64,000 nt of DNA from the NCBI RefSeq assembly GCF_963169125.1, contig NC_084798.1, positions 197,775,481 through 197,839,480 of the forward strand, in the 5' to 3' direction. Both the position numbers and the translations under genes were made by a program. Under the pieces are notes generated by a model. It was given only the letters and a program-made list of their open reading frames with translations. It was not told where the DNA came from and searched no databases. How positions within the stretch are numbered: position 1 is the first letter of the stretch; the number at the start of each line of letters is the position of its first letter. This stretch comes from Humulus lupulus. Lineage: Eukaryota > Streptophyta > Magnoliopsida > Rosales > Cannabaceae. Shown here piece after piece: positions 24,534 to 35,706 of this stretch.

Positions 24534-24689
24534 CTAACCGAATGTTAGAGCTATTAAGTAAAGTGGAAGAATAACTAATGAATATGCAACTATAACATTC
24601 ATGGGCATTTCATTAGTATAATACCCATAGAATGATGCTAAATACAAGCAAACAATCACTAAAGTTATGAAAAATAAAGAGAAATTCAT
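24534..24689 (-). CDS. Possible 51-residue membrane protein, antisense inside an LTR
   Basis: Not a recognised gene. The minus strand shows a TATA box (ccctataaatact, plus ~24761-24774), a ~75-nt leader, an ATG in good plant context (tcaaaacATGaat), 51 codons, a stop, then AATAAA (plus 24506-24511) within 30 bases. The product is almost wholly hydrophobic: two predicted membrane segments (roughly residues 3-20 and 30-48) separated by a short polar loop (YYTNEMPM). An upstream in-frame ATG would extend it to 80 residues. The leader, with AACGGTCAT and AACGGCTAG phrases upstream, resembles promoters of DNA-transposon genes, so it may be an inserted MITE fragment. The gene-like order could also be chance. 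Confidence 0.3.
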   Translation of the reverse strand: MNFSLFFITLVIVCLYLASFYGYYTNEMPMNVIVAYSLVILPLYLIALTFG

Positions 24690-25423
24690 GTTTTGATGAT
24701 GAATTTTATCTAGAAGGTTAAGAGATGAAGAAGTTGTGCAAATAAATGGTTGAAGGAACAAGTATTTATAGGGCAAAAACTAGCCGTTTATGACCGTTGG
24801 TGAATAGTGTTCATGACCGTTGGGGGTGTAGTTGTTTTCTATTATGGGGTATTAACAATTCTAAGTTGTTGAAGTAACCAACAAGTGGGAATAATTAATT
24901 TATGGGTGTTAGAGAAACTTTTTCAGAAAAGTTTGTGAGTCAAAAATGCTAGACTAAGTAATATAAGAAGATTGGGAAATTTTCATTTTTTACTATTCAC
25001 CAGGTACTATTCATAGTGGGTCCCACAGTGGGGTCCGCAAGGATCCCACAGTAGGGTCCACATGGGTCCCACAACGGGGTCCACCCCATGGGTTCCACAT
25101 GTTGATGCAGTAGTGACACATTGATGACTTAAGCAAATTACTATGCTTGATATATTGAATATGTTATTATTCCACTATGCTTATTATTTTTAATATTTTA
25201 TTAGAATAGTATCCCAAGTTTTTCCTATAAATAGCCCTTCCAAAACTCATCTTGAAATCACAAAAACCTCATTTCCTTTCTCTTACTCTACCCAAAAATA
25301 TTCTTAACATCCTTCTAAAGTTCTAAACCTCGGAGATCTAGGCGAAGTTCTGTCCGTAACGCTAGCCTACGAAAACCTTTTAGGTAAGCTCTTCCCGAGC
25401 CTTTCTTTTCAGTTATTTAGTTA

Positions 25424-25750
25424 TTATATATGTATAGATTATTTTACTATGCCGTTATAATGCAAAAAGTTATATATAGATTATTTTACTATGCCGTTAT
25501 AATGCCAAAATTTATATATAGATTATTTTACTATGACGTTATAATGCCAAAAGTTATATGTAGATTATTTTACTATGCCGTTATAATACCAAAAATTTAT
25601 ATATAGATTATTTTACTATAATGCCAAATTTATATATGGATTATGTTACCATGCCATTATAATGCCAAAATTTATATAGATTACTTTACTATGCCATTAA
25701 AATGCTAAAATTTATATATGGATTATTTTACCATGTCGTCATATTTTACA
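25424..25750. repeat. Minisatellite of ~42-bp units, about eight copies
   Basis: The phrase agattattttactatgcc recurs at 25436, 25478, 25520 and 25562, then with variants at ~25605, 25638, 25678 and 25720. Period is 42 bp in the first copies and irregular afterwards. It lies downstream of the LTR promoter, in the presumed transcribed leader. Confidence 0.85.
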
Positions 25751-28429
25751 AATGCCAAAATTGAAATATAAACTATTTTTTTTATGTATCTTTATAATAC
25801 TAAACTTATATAGGCTATGGTCACACTTTGGACTATTTGGACTTTTATTATATGACCTTATTCCCTATTATTATGGACTGATACTATGACCTGGACATTT
25901 CCGTATGACCATGACCACGACTTTTAGACCGGGATCTTGCCATGGAAAATTATAGTATGACCATATGCCTGGACATAAAATAAACAATAAAATAAGAAGA
26001 AGAGAAAAATAGAATAACAACAATTATAAACTAAAATTACATCATGTAGATTTTATGTAAGTTAATAGTTTGTGTTTTTACCAGGAAGCTAACAATTTCG
26101 GTTGTTTTATCAAGACGCAAGGTAAGTAGAATCCTCATCTACAATACAAGTCTTTTATGTATCTTATGTGCATTTATATGCTTTATATGTTATTCTGACA
26201 TGTTGTTATGCATAAGTTATTTTTAAGAATGTTATATTTCTTATGCATAAGCACGCTTAATGTTCACAAACAAGTTATTGAAAGTGTTAAAGTAGAGGTG
26301 CTGCTTGGGAGACCTACGTCCCAAGAATGTAAGGAGGGAGATGTACGTCCCTATATAATGAATGTTTATGAGGGAGAAATTCCCTATTATCATGTTTATG
26401 TTCAGGTGGGAATGTGATTCCCTATGTAATGCCGGCAGCAGCATCCTCTAGGGCCCAAAAGAAAGGAAAGTGAAAGAAAGAAAATACATAACATGTTGCA
26501 CGTTTATTTTAATGCATATGAGGTAGTTATTCTGCTTACTGAGCCTTAGCTCATCAGTTAATGTTTTGTATTGTAGGTAAGAGGCCCCAAATATAAATCA
26601 TTGATGAGTATACGTGGAGCCAACATGACTGTACATATGGGGCTGACCTGAAGGGAGTGGAGTTCTGCTATGCTATTTTATAAATAAACAAGAAACTTGG
26701 TTTTATTATATTTCATTAAAAGTATTTTGTGAACTTTATCATTTACTTAAAGCTTTAAAAGTATTTCATGAACTTTGTAATTTACATAAAGCTTTTCAAT
26801 TTATCAGTTGGATACATTTTCATTTCTACGTTAAGGTGTAGTAACGCCACGAAAATGATTTATAAAAGTATTAAGATTTGTATGTAAGATAAAGTTTTTA
26901 TTTAGTTGTGAGTATTGTGTGGTTTGAGGTTATAAACATTATTTATGTATTGTTTAATAAAGTTTTTGTAAATTCAGAATTTCAGTATTGTCATATTTAG
27001 GTTAAAATTTGTTTTTACACTATATATGTATGTTAAGAAAGGAGGTCGTTACACCCATCCCTTGCAACTCCCAGGGTCTCCATATTTATAGGGAGAGGAC
27101 ACCTGGGTGTTGGCAAATGAGGTCATCCCGTGACCTTCTTACCCATCATGTCACTTCTGCGACATTCATGAGTAATTCCTAAAACCTAACAATGAAGTGT
27201 GGTCTAATCAATAAGTAAGGGGGATAATGGGCCGTATGGCCCAAACCAGTCGTGGGGTGTCTGAACACGCACGTTTATGTTGCGTGTCCGAGAATTCAGG
27301 AATGGAGTAGACACGTGATGTCTGATATATGCACGTTTAAATTGCGTAGTTGACTTTATAAAGAGTCGGAGGTGTTAACTCAAGCTCGTTCCCTAAGTTT
27401 GATGTAGTTTCAGCTCGTGGGGTCCACACTGCTGACCCGATGCCTTAGTACTCACTAAACCTTTGGCTATCTCGAGCTAGAGAGGTAGAGACCCGCAACA
27501 GAAGCTCCGGGTAGGTGGCTTCCACGTGGCTGATAGAATTAAGCCATTTTCCAGCTCGCTAATAACCCGTGGATATTTAGGGCGTACAATTTCTATTATT
27601 AATTTCTTTTTAAATATTATTGTATTTTATATATATGTCATGTAGTCATGTAAATATATATCTATATCAACGTTATGTTTAGATATCATATATGTAGAGA
27701 TTATTGATATAAATATTTATATATACTATAGAAATATAATTCATTCTATTATATATATATATATATTAAAACAGTGAATTAATTTTTATTAAAATTATAG
27801 ACAATGTTTACAACTTTAAAACTAAACAAACGTACATTGTACGTTGATTTTACCTAGTATATATATAAATATATATTGATATGACTGGCAAAAATGGTCT
27901 CTTTTTATTGTCATCTTTTCAAATCTTAACCATTCATTTTCAATCACGTGGTGATAAAATTGTTTAGAAATTTAAACCAATCGATCTATGTGACATATTG
28001 ATTTTAATCACTACAACAAAAATCAGTTTTAGGGGCTATGCATGTCGTCCTTGATGTGTCGCCCCAAATAAAATGCGCCTAATGGTGTACATTAGAGATG
28101 ACTAATGGGTCGCCCATAATAATCCAACTAAAAGTTGAGATGTCGTCCCAAATTTTTTCACATGTGGTATAATTTTTGGTCAATGTGTCGCTCATGATAT
28201 GTCATCAGTTACCCTTGATACTTGATTATTAGGGGCAATACCTTTTGTTTATAAGAAAATAATAAAATTATTTTTATAATTAAAATTTAAATAATTGAAA
28301 ACAAATATATTAAAAATAAAAATATTATATTAAATATTCAAATTAGTTCATTAAGATAACAAATATCCATATTGTTAATATGATGTAACAATAACTAACA
28401 ATAATATAAACCTAGTCTCCTAAATCAAG

Positions 28430-29590
28430 TGCCTCGTCCTCCATATTGTCTTCATTTTGCAGTTGTAGTGGCTGCGGCGATGGCATCAGCCAGGGATATT
28501 GGGGAGGTAATGTGGACGATCCTGCTCCATACATGTAGGATTACGGTGGCTGCGTCTACGGTGGAATCGAATACATATAAGGTGATGGTGTTGCTTCGTA
28601 CATGTATGGAGGTGCCATATAGGTTGAGACGACGCTGCCCCATACATGGAAGGATAAGCTAGAGCAGGAGCTTGAGAAGACGAAGCTCTATAAATATTGT
28701 CGCTGTCAGGTATATGCGTCATCTGAATGTTTGGTGGACGAAATGAAGGTGGAAGAAATTGAGACAAGAAATTAACTTGGCCAGTCAAATTATTTAGCTT
28801 ATTCTCCGAATTTTCTATTTGTTAAGATGAATGTTGAGGAGGGGTTTGAGACTCGCTGAAGTGAGAGCGTTGGGTAGATGAAGACCTCGACCCCTTCAAT
28901 TTGCAGTCCACTCCTCTCTCGTGTCCACGCCTTTGACCTAGTACTTTTTGTAGCACCTCCACTTGATTAATTGTTGTCGAACCATCATCATTGGAAGCGA
29001 CACTAGATGCTTGCTGAGTTTGTAACTCAAAATCAGCCTTCAGTTTTCCTTATTTTTAGAAAACGTGAGAGAAACTAACAATATATATATATATAACTCT
29101 ATGAATATTAAAAAACATAATTTAAACTTACATAATCTTGGTGAGCATCGTCGTTCACAAAATCATTAGTTGTTTTCTTCCAGTGGTATTCCTTCCATGA
29201 CTCAATAAGGTCCGGGTTCGCCTAAAAAATATAACCAAAATGTTAGAGAACATGTAATTCTAAAGAAAATAATTTTGATAACATTTTAACTTTCACTTAC
29301 TCTTTTGTGATAGATGGCCACCAGCGATTTTGTACCATACGTTGTAGAATACTTTTGTTTCTGCCGATTTTCCTTGTTCTTTAGGGAGCGCACAACAAAA
29401 TTCGAACTTGTAAATAACTGAAAGATCTACTTCCACTCCTCATTGGAAACATCATTGGTTGGGTTGTTTAGAACCTTGTCCCAATCATTTGGTCCTTTAT
29501 AGTATTTTTCAAAGTGTTTGCATCTTAATGTTTTCTTATGACGGTATCGATCTTTCATCTCTCGATCGATACCATCTTTACACTTTGATT
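28430..29590 (-). pseudogene. Plant transposase (Ptta/En/Spm) gene remnant of CACTA 1
   Basis: Read on the minus strand. Exon from ~29585 to ~29305: KHFEKYYKGPNDWDKV, then a TTYGTKSLVAIYHKR motif, with one in-frame TAG between. It ends at a GTAAGT donor. Next exon 29221-29132: NPDLIESWKEYHWKK, with tttttag and gtaag borders. Last part ~29044-28430: a Gln/Ser-rich region and a basic tract, with a further in-frame stop near 28829. This block order is that of plant En/Spm transposase-associated proteins that bind subterminal motifs. No catalytic TNPD-like transposase is visible. Upstream exons probably lay toward 37.4 kb, where a leader-like region sits. Confidence 0.75.
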
Positions 29591-29679
29591 AATCATTGCG
29601 ACCCTCTATTTGATAATACCACCACATTGAAAAATAAACAAGCTATATTAAAGACACATTTTAAATAAATCATTTAATA

Positions 29680-30290
29680 TTTTTTTTACCTAGATCATTC
29701 AAAGGACTTGGACCTTGTATTGTTGAGGCACTGATTCCCATGAATCGAAATATCCGGGAACCTTCGCGTTAATTTTTTAATTTATTCTTTAATTTATTTT
29801 GTTAAGTCTAATTATTCAAAGTTTTATTTATTATTTAATTATTTATTTAGCCCCCTAACTTCACTAAATTTTTGGCAGTATAATGACTATATTCTAAGCT
29901 ATCCCAAAAATTTAAAAGCCTGCAAATGACATTCAGAAAATTCCGAGAACATTGACAATATATTATACATTTTTCTACACATATCTTTTGTCATAAAATT
30001 TTATCACCAAAGAGAAAATCAACAAAAATTAAATATTTTCTCAACATATTTTATGATGCCTTACAAAGTCTTATGATTTGCTGAAATTACGATATCACAC
30101 ATTTTAAGATTATTGTAAAAAGTTTAATATTAAATGTTAATATATAATTACCTATACATTTATGAAGCACAACTTATTCGAGTTTAGTTGTATTGAATTC
30201 ATATTATAATAATTATTATTTAATTATTTAATAATATAATTATTATATTAATTTATTATTATTTAATTATCTTATTCATTAACCTGTTAG
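29680..30290. other. CACTA 1 interior, AT-rich
   Basis: Non-coding. Contains one copy (about 29858-29980) of the block that recurs twice at 36490-37130. It ends where the truncated Ty3/gypsy sequence begins abruptly at 30291. Confidence 0.45.
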
Positions 30291-31140
30291 CAGGTAAAGA
30301 CTGAACATCAGCGACCAGCTGGGTTGTTACAGGCTTTGGGTATTCCCGAGTGGAAGTGGGAAGATATTATCATGGATTTTGTGGGAGGTTTACCCAGGAC
30401 AGTGGGGCAACATGACTTGGTGTGGGTGATAGTAGATAGGTACACCAAGTCAGCTCACTTTCTGCCAGTAAGAACGACCTATACTGTGGATCAGTATGCA
30501 GACTTGTATGTGAGGGAGATTGCACGTCTCCATAGGGTTCCTAAGTCTATAGAATCAGACCGGGATCACATATTTACCTCCAAGTTTTGGGGTGGTTTAC
30601 AGAGGGCTATGGGAACTCAATTGAAGTTCAGTACAACCTTTCATCCTCAGACAGATGGGCAGTTTGAGAGGAAAATTCAGATATTGGAGGATATGCTTAG
30701 AGCATGTGTGCTAGACTTCGAAGGATCTTGGAGTAAGTACCTCCCGTTGATTGAGTTTTCGTACAACAACAGTTATCAATCAACGATTGGAGTGGCTCCA
30801 TACGAGATGTTATATGGAAGGAAGTGTAGATCACACATTCATTGGGATGAGATGGGGGAGAGGAAGTATTTGGGATTGGAGATGGTTCAGAGGACTAATG
30901 AAGCTATTGAGAAGATCCGAGCTTGAATGCTCGCTTCGTAGAGCAGACAGAAAAGCTACGCTGATCCTAAGCGTAGGGACGTGGAGTTCCAGGTGGGGGA
31001 TCACGTGTTTCTGCGAGTTTCACCATTGCGAGAGGTGAGGAGCCGTAGATTCATAGGACTTTTTGAGATCCTGTAGAGGATCGGGCAGGTAGCCTACATA
31101 TTGGCTCTGCTACCGTCATTATCAGGGGTTCACGATATCT
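30291..31140 (+). pseudogene. Ty3/gypsy integrase core fragment
   Basis: An open stretch of about 210 codons to the TGA at 30924-30926. The DDE catalytic residues are visible: Asp in VDRYTKSAHF, Asp in ESDRDHIFTSKF, and Glu in TDGQFERKIQ. A single shift after 30926 restores the reading through DPKRRDVEFQVGDHVFLRVSP. The reading continues up to the Cassandra insertion at 31145 and resumes after it as SMLRKYVSDTTHVLG. Confidence 0.85.
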
Positions 31141-31144
31141 CAAT

Positions 31145-31960
31145 TGTGACAGCCAGAATCCCGTGATCCGTAAGGGGAAAGACCGGGTAAGCTGTGCATT
31201 CCCACACCGCCTGGGGAAGGTCAAGTGTGATGATTCTAAGACTGTGTAGGAATGGGACTTCACAATTGAAGAGGGCTTAAATGGATTGATGGGTACTACC
31301 TATATCAACAAGGTGCATCTTCTTTTCGGTAGCCCATCACTTGAGAACTCCATGGTTAGGCGTGCTTGACCTGGGGTAATCTAGGGATGGGTGACCTCCT
31401 GGGAAGTTTTCCTAGGAAGCATGTGAGTGAGGACAAAGCACGCTGAAAAGACTCGTGTTGGTTTGTAGGGCCAGTCGTCATTCCAGAAGCAGCCACAGTG
31501 ACGTGGGGCGTCACAAATGGTATCAGAGCCTTGACCCAGCCGGAAGTGTGGCCGACAGGGACGTCGGGCCCGTAAGAGGGGGGGTGATTGTGACAGCCAG
31601 AATCCCGTGATCCGTAAGGGGAAAGACCGGGTAAGCTGTGTATTCCCACACCGCCTGGGGAAGGTCAAGTGTGATGATTCTAAGACTGTGTAGGTATGGG
31701 ACTACACAGTTGAAGATGGCTTAAATGGATTGATGGGTACTACCTATATCAACAAGGTGCATCTTATTTTCGGTAGCCCATCACTTGAGAACTCCATGGT
31801 TAAGCGTGCTTGACCTGGGGTAATCTAGGGATGGGTGACCTCCTGGGAAGTTTTCCTAGGAAGCATGTGAGTGAGGACAAAGCACGATGAAAAGACTCGT
31901 GTTGGTTTGTAGGGTCAGTCGTCATTCCAGAAAGCAGCCATAGTGATGTGGGGCGTCACA
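31145..31960 (+). mobile_element. Complete Cassandra-type TRIM retrotransposon
   Basis: 5' LTR 31145-31515 (371 bp), internal 31516-31588, 3' LTR 31589-31960 (372 bp). LTRs start TGTGACAGCC and end GGGCGTCACA. The internal region is only 73 bp: a tRNA-Met primer site (tggtatcagagcc, 31518-31530) and a purine tract (taagagggggggtg). Target duplication TCAAT lies at 31140-31144 and 31961-31965, and removing the element restores the gypsy reading frame. Each LTR carries a 5S rRNA-like block. Non-coding; it depends on proteins from other elements. LTRs differ by about eleven substitutions, so it is not very recent. Confidence 0.93.
31332..31414 (+). promoter_or_regulatory. 5S rRNA-derived internal promoter block in the TRIM 5' LTR
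   Basis: Contains AGAACTCC, then GGTTAGGCGTGCTTG (box A equivalent) and GATGGGTGACCTCCTGGGAA (box C equivalent), in the order and roughly the spacing of plant 5S rRNA genes. The first ~35 nt of 5S are not recognisable. The 3' LTR copy (~31776-31858) has GGTTAAGCGTGCTTG, closer to the 5S sequence. Likely RNA polymerase III promoter by analogy with Cassandra. Confidence 0.85.
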
Positions 31961-32349
31961 TCAATGCTTCGGAAATACGTCTCAGATACGACCCATGTAT
32001 TGGGATATGAGGATCTGGAGCTACAGACCGATTTATCGTATGAGGAGCGACCAGTTCAGATCTTAGACAGAAAGGATACAATTATGAGGAATAAGATGAT
32101 TCCTCTAGTCAAAGTCTTATGGAGGATAGAAAGGTCAAGAAAGCAGCCATAGTGATGTGGGGCGTCACATCAATGCTTCGGAAATACGTCTCAGATACGA
32201 CCCATGTATTGGGATATGAGGATCTGGAGCTACAGACCGATTTATCGTATGAGGAGCGACCAGTTCAGATCTTAGACAGAAAAGATACAATTATGAGGAA
32301 TAAGATGATTCCTCTAGTCAAAGTCTTATGGAGGATAGAAAGGTCAAGA
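31932..32349 (+). repeat. 209-bp tandem duplication spanning the TRIM/host junction
   Basis: 31932-32140 is repeated almost exactly at 32141-32349. Each unit holds the last ~29 bp of the TRIM 3' LTR, the TCAAT duplication and the gypsy C-terminal coding sequence up to gaaaggtcaagaa. Both breakpoints share agaaagc, suggesting a microhomology-based event after the TRIM inserted. It breaks the gypsy reading frame at its right edge. Confidence 0.9.
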
Positions 32350-32444
32350 AAGCGACCTAGGAGTTAGAGTTGACTACGAGAGATCAGTATCTCGAGTTGT
32401 TCAGGTGAATTTTGAGGAAGAAATTCTCAATAGAAAGGGATAGT

Positions 32445-35400
32445 TGTGACGTCCCAAAAATGTTAATAAGGTTTAGAACCTTGATTAGCATGACGGGATG
32501 GCATAATTGGATATATGTGTGATTAATTGGTTAAATGCGTGACTATGTGGCATGCGTGATTTTATATGATAATATGAATATATTTATATGCATGTTTATG
32601 AGTATTAAATATACATGTGGGCATGTTCTTGTTTGTAAGGGCTGTTGGAAAAAACTTATACAGGATCTTTATTTATTTTCATGTATATCTAGTATTAAAC
32701 AAATTAATACGAGATAGCCTAAAACATGTTTCTAAATTGAATTCTAAGAGAAACAAACAATATAATACTTACAGTATACGCAGCGGAATTAAGAGTCCTT
32801 CCTTCAGTTTCTCTAACTCTTGTATCCTTTCTGTCGCAGAGTATTATCAAGAAACTGAACCGATCTTCTATTTTCTTCACGATCTTCCAATGTATCCTTA
32901 GAACCACCTAGACTAGTGTGGGAAATTCTCAACACATGAGATAGATATAGAGAGAAGAAGAGAAAATACAAAGAGGCTTAGAAAAGGACTTGTGTTTAGA
33001 GAGAATATAAAACTATCAGAAAATCTTACTTATCAAAAACCCTTGTTTTGACTTCTCTATAAGCACTCTTTTTATAGACTCAATTAGGCCATTTAATTTA
33101 ATTAAAAAATCAATAAAATAACAGCCATTTTGAAGCCCTAGGTCGAAATTATCATGGGCTATAGGCCCGTGAAATTTCCCATTTGATTATAAGCCCATTG
33201 GACTTAAAATCAAGACCTGTATTATTTTCTATTGATTTAATTAATTAAATAATTATTTAAATCCTTTATCAAATTAATTATTTATAATTTGAACCTTGAT
33301 TTAAATTTATTTATTAATTTAGATACCAATTTATCTTAATTAATAAATCTGCCATAATTTCTCTTTTCTTCTCAAAATTACACAACTCTGTGAAACTATC
33401 CAAAATTGACCTGGTCAACTTTGATAATTCTAATTGATGATTAAATCAATTAATTGAGACTATCTAGATGATTTTATCCAAGGTACAATGGGGACCATGG
33501 GCCTATGAAATCAAGCTCCAATAAGTTATCATAAATCTAACAAATAAATTTACTAACTTATTAATTCCTCGCGACTCCACTATAGACTTGGAATTGCACT
33601 CTTGAATTCATAGAACACTCTATAACAAATATAGATACGCTATTAATTATCCATTGTTACAACCATAATTGTCACTCAATCCTCTATAGACGGTCTACAA
33701 TGAGATAGGACTAAAATACCGTTTTACCCCTCATTGTATTTTATCCTTAAAACACTTAGTTCCTTGTAAATGATATTTCAGTAAACTAATTTAATTACTG
33801 AAATGAGATCTCTATCATTTAACACCTTGAACCAAACTAAAAGGAAACCATCGTTTCACTTCTTCATCAGAAGCTATAGATGTTCATATCTATGATTAAC
33901 ACTCCCACTCAATTATACTACCGAGTTCCCAAGATGTAAGTATGGGCTAGTCCGTAGGGTAAGCTGGTAACGAACAAGTCAAAGAACTCAAATAATACAA
34001 TCAGTTAGAATACTAAGCACTCAGAATTGAGATTGAATTGACCTATGGTCAACTATATGATAGGACTAGAATAGATAATAACGGTATGTTTACTTATCTT
34101 ATCAACTGTCAATATCGGTCCTGTCCGATGTAACAAATACATCCGATCTTATCTACTTTGCTAATGTTCTGGAAAGAACATAACACTGTAATGTGTAAGT
34201 AGATCATATCGTAGATTGGCAAGTCAGTGTAAATCCGGTGCACTGACTAATCTTAGGACTAACTTATTTTTGAACATATAATCATATTTATATTCCACTG
34301 TGATTACGTTACTATAAATAAGATTAGCTTATATGCTCGGGATTTAATAAAAGTTTATATTAAATAAATAATCATGAAAATAAAACATGTGAGCAAAGTG
34401 ATTGACCAAGTCAAAAAATGATTTCTATTATTTTATTGATAATAAAATGAGATTACAAAGAATTTGAGTTTTAATTAGGGCATAAAACCCCAACAAGGGC
34501 ATACTGTAGTTTTGGCCCGTTAGAGCATACATGTGATTATATGCGTTCAATGATTGAGACCACATTATTATGTGGATATATTCACAGTATACGGCTCAGG
34601 GAAATCCTAGTGAGCGGATTAGCAGAATAGTCACATCGGAGTTTAATACCCGGCTCGGGGTGAGCTTAAGGGTATTTTGGGAAGTTTAATGTATATTTAG
34701 GATTTATCAAGTAACGGGTAAGTATTTGGTAGTTAGTTTGGCATGATGAGATTAATTGGGAATTTGTAGGACGACTCGAGCAATTAGTGGGAAATGACCG
34801 TTTTATCCTTAAGAGAAATTAGAGGGCTGAGTAGTCTTGAGGTGTATTTTGTCTTTTGGTTAAAAGGGTCAACTCAGCTGATACTTTAGGAAATAGCCAG
34901 AACCATTAGGATTATTCTCAAACACTCTCTCCCTCTCTCTTACATGTTCTCTCTCTCCCTCTCTTGGGCTTGAAGGTTTTGGAGTGTTGAAGGGAAAGCT
35001 GGGAAAAGTTTGAGAATTGAAGCTTAGAAATTGAAGAATTGAGCTAGAAATCTGGGGAAGACTAAGCTAGGAACAGTCAAGGAATTGCTAAGGAGTTAAG
35101 CTATCAACTGAGGTAAGACTTTAGATTCTAATTACTGAATTCTAGTTGGGTTTGAATTTGTTTAGGGGTGCTTGGGTTGGTTTCTGGATTAAACCATTGT
35201 TGTTGTTTAGTTTAACATTTATATTATGATGTTAATTGCATTGGTTGGTCTAGATTTGTTATATACACTTTGTTGCTATCTATGCTTGTTGATTAAAGTT
35301 TTCTTGCTGAGCTTTGGCTCACGAGTGCTATGTAGTGCAGGTAAAGGCAAGGGAAAGCTGGACCAACCATGAGTTGGAGAGCTTTAGGGGCGGAGTGTAG

Positions 35401-35706
35401 ATCGGCAACTGCTCGACCGCCATGGCCGAGGGAATTACATGCACTAAAGCTCAAATTTATATTTTTCCATTTAGATTGACTGCTGTTGTATTAACTTTTG
35501 AGGGTTATATCTGCCATGTAAATCTTATTTTTGGGATCCCATGTATCAAACTCTTATTGTAATGAAAATCAACCATGTTACGATCATTTTATCCCTATCC
35601 TGTCACTTGACTTTAGAAACACATTTATGTTCAAACGACTTGATTAGCGAGTCTTGCACTATTTTAAATACATAGTGTAACGGTCTTAGTTATCCAAGGT
35701 GTTACA
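32445..35706 (+). repeat. 3' LTR of the Tekay-like element (interrupted)
   Basis: Starts TGTGACGTCCC after a purine tract and ends GGTGTTACA at 35706. Without the nested solo LTR and its target duplication it is about 1.4 kb. It holds the phrase ttgctgagctttggctcacg (near 35308) that other gypsy LTRs here share in variant form. The left LTR of this element is absent. Confidence 0.75.
32643..34495 (-). mobile_element. Copia-like solo LTR inside the Tekay-like 3' LTR
   Basis: TGTTGGAAAA (32643) to CCCCAACA (34495), 1853 bp, flanked by AGGGC at 32638-32642 and 34496-34500. A reverse-strand TATA box (tctataaaaagagtgc near 33065) puts the sense strand on minus. No internal domain is present. TGTTGG...CCAACA ends are usual for Ty1/copia LTRs, but the superfamily is inferred. 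Confidence 0.85.

Larger units (their letters stand above)
24446..27053 (+). mobile_element. Ty3-type solo LTR nested in the family-A LTR
   Basis: Starts TGTAACTCCC (24446) and ends GGTCGTTACA (27053), with CCCAT duplicated at 24441-24445 and 27054-27058. At 2.6 kb it is long for an LTR. A TATA-type promoter (ttcctataaatagccc, ~25225) is followed by a leader with donor-like ttttag|gtaagc near 25382 and another ...gcaag|gtaagt near 26121. Near 26540 there is the gagccttagctcatc phrase also seen, in variant form, in the Ty3 LTRs at ~35308 and ~50085, which supports a shared gypsy lineage. No gag-pol remains. Confidence 0.75.
24225..27588 (-). mobile_element. Family-A solo LTR, copy 1 (interrupted)
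   Basis: Plus-strand ends are TGTTGACGC (24225) and GGGCGTACA (27588), flanked by ATTTC at 24220-24224 and 27589-27593. Without the nested insert and its duplicated CCCAT the LTR is about 750 bp. A reverse-strand TATA-type box (tctccctataaatatgg) near 27080 puts the sense strand on minus. The same family recurs at 39974-40772 (plus) and 48148-50830 (minus). No internal retrotransposon region remains, so this is an LTR-LTR recombination product. Confidence 0.85.
23750..27870 (-). repeat. R1 inverted copy, split by the family-A solo LTR
   Basis: 23750-24224 reads as the reverse complement of the R1 centre and right half. The R1 sequence resumes at 27594 and ends near 27865 with the inverted actaggtaaa end. 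Removing 24225-27593 restores a continuous R1, which independently confirms the LTR insertion boundaries. Confidence 0.65.
30291..35706 (+). mobile_element. 5'-truncated Ty3/gypsy chromovirus (Tekay-like) inside CACTA 1
   Basis: Starts abruptly inside the integrase zinc region (QVKTEHQRPAG) and continues through the integrase core, C-terminal domain, a purine-rich tract (agaaaggga, 32432-32442) and a 3' LTR (32445-35706). Everything 5' of integrase is missing and no second LTR is present, so the left border is a deletion, not an insertion end. It is interrupted by a Cassandra TRIM and, within the LTR, by a copia-like solo LTR. Confidence 0.82.

Noticed and set aside
31332..31414. Possible genuine 5S rRNA gene
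   Set aside because: The block lacks the first third of 5S, lies within an LTR present twice, and belongs to a TRIM with its own target duplication.
31356..31668. Minus-strand frames of ~95 codons in the TRIM
   Set aside because: They are antisense readings of the non-coding LTRs with their 5S-like block.
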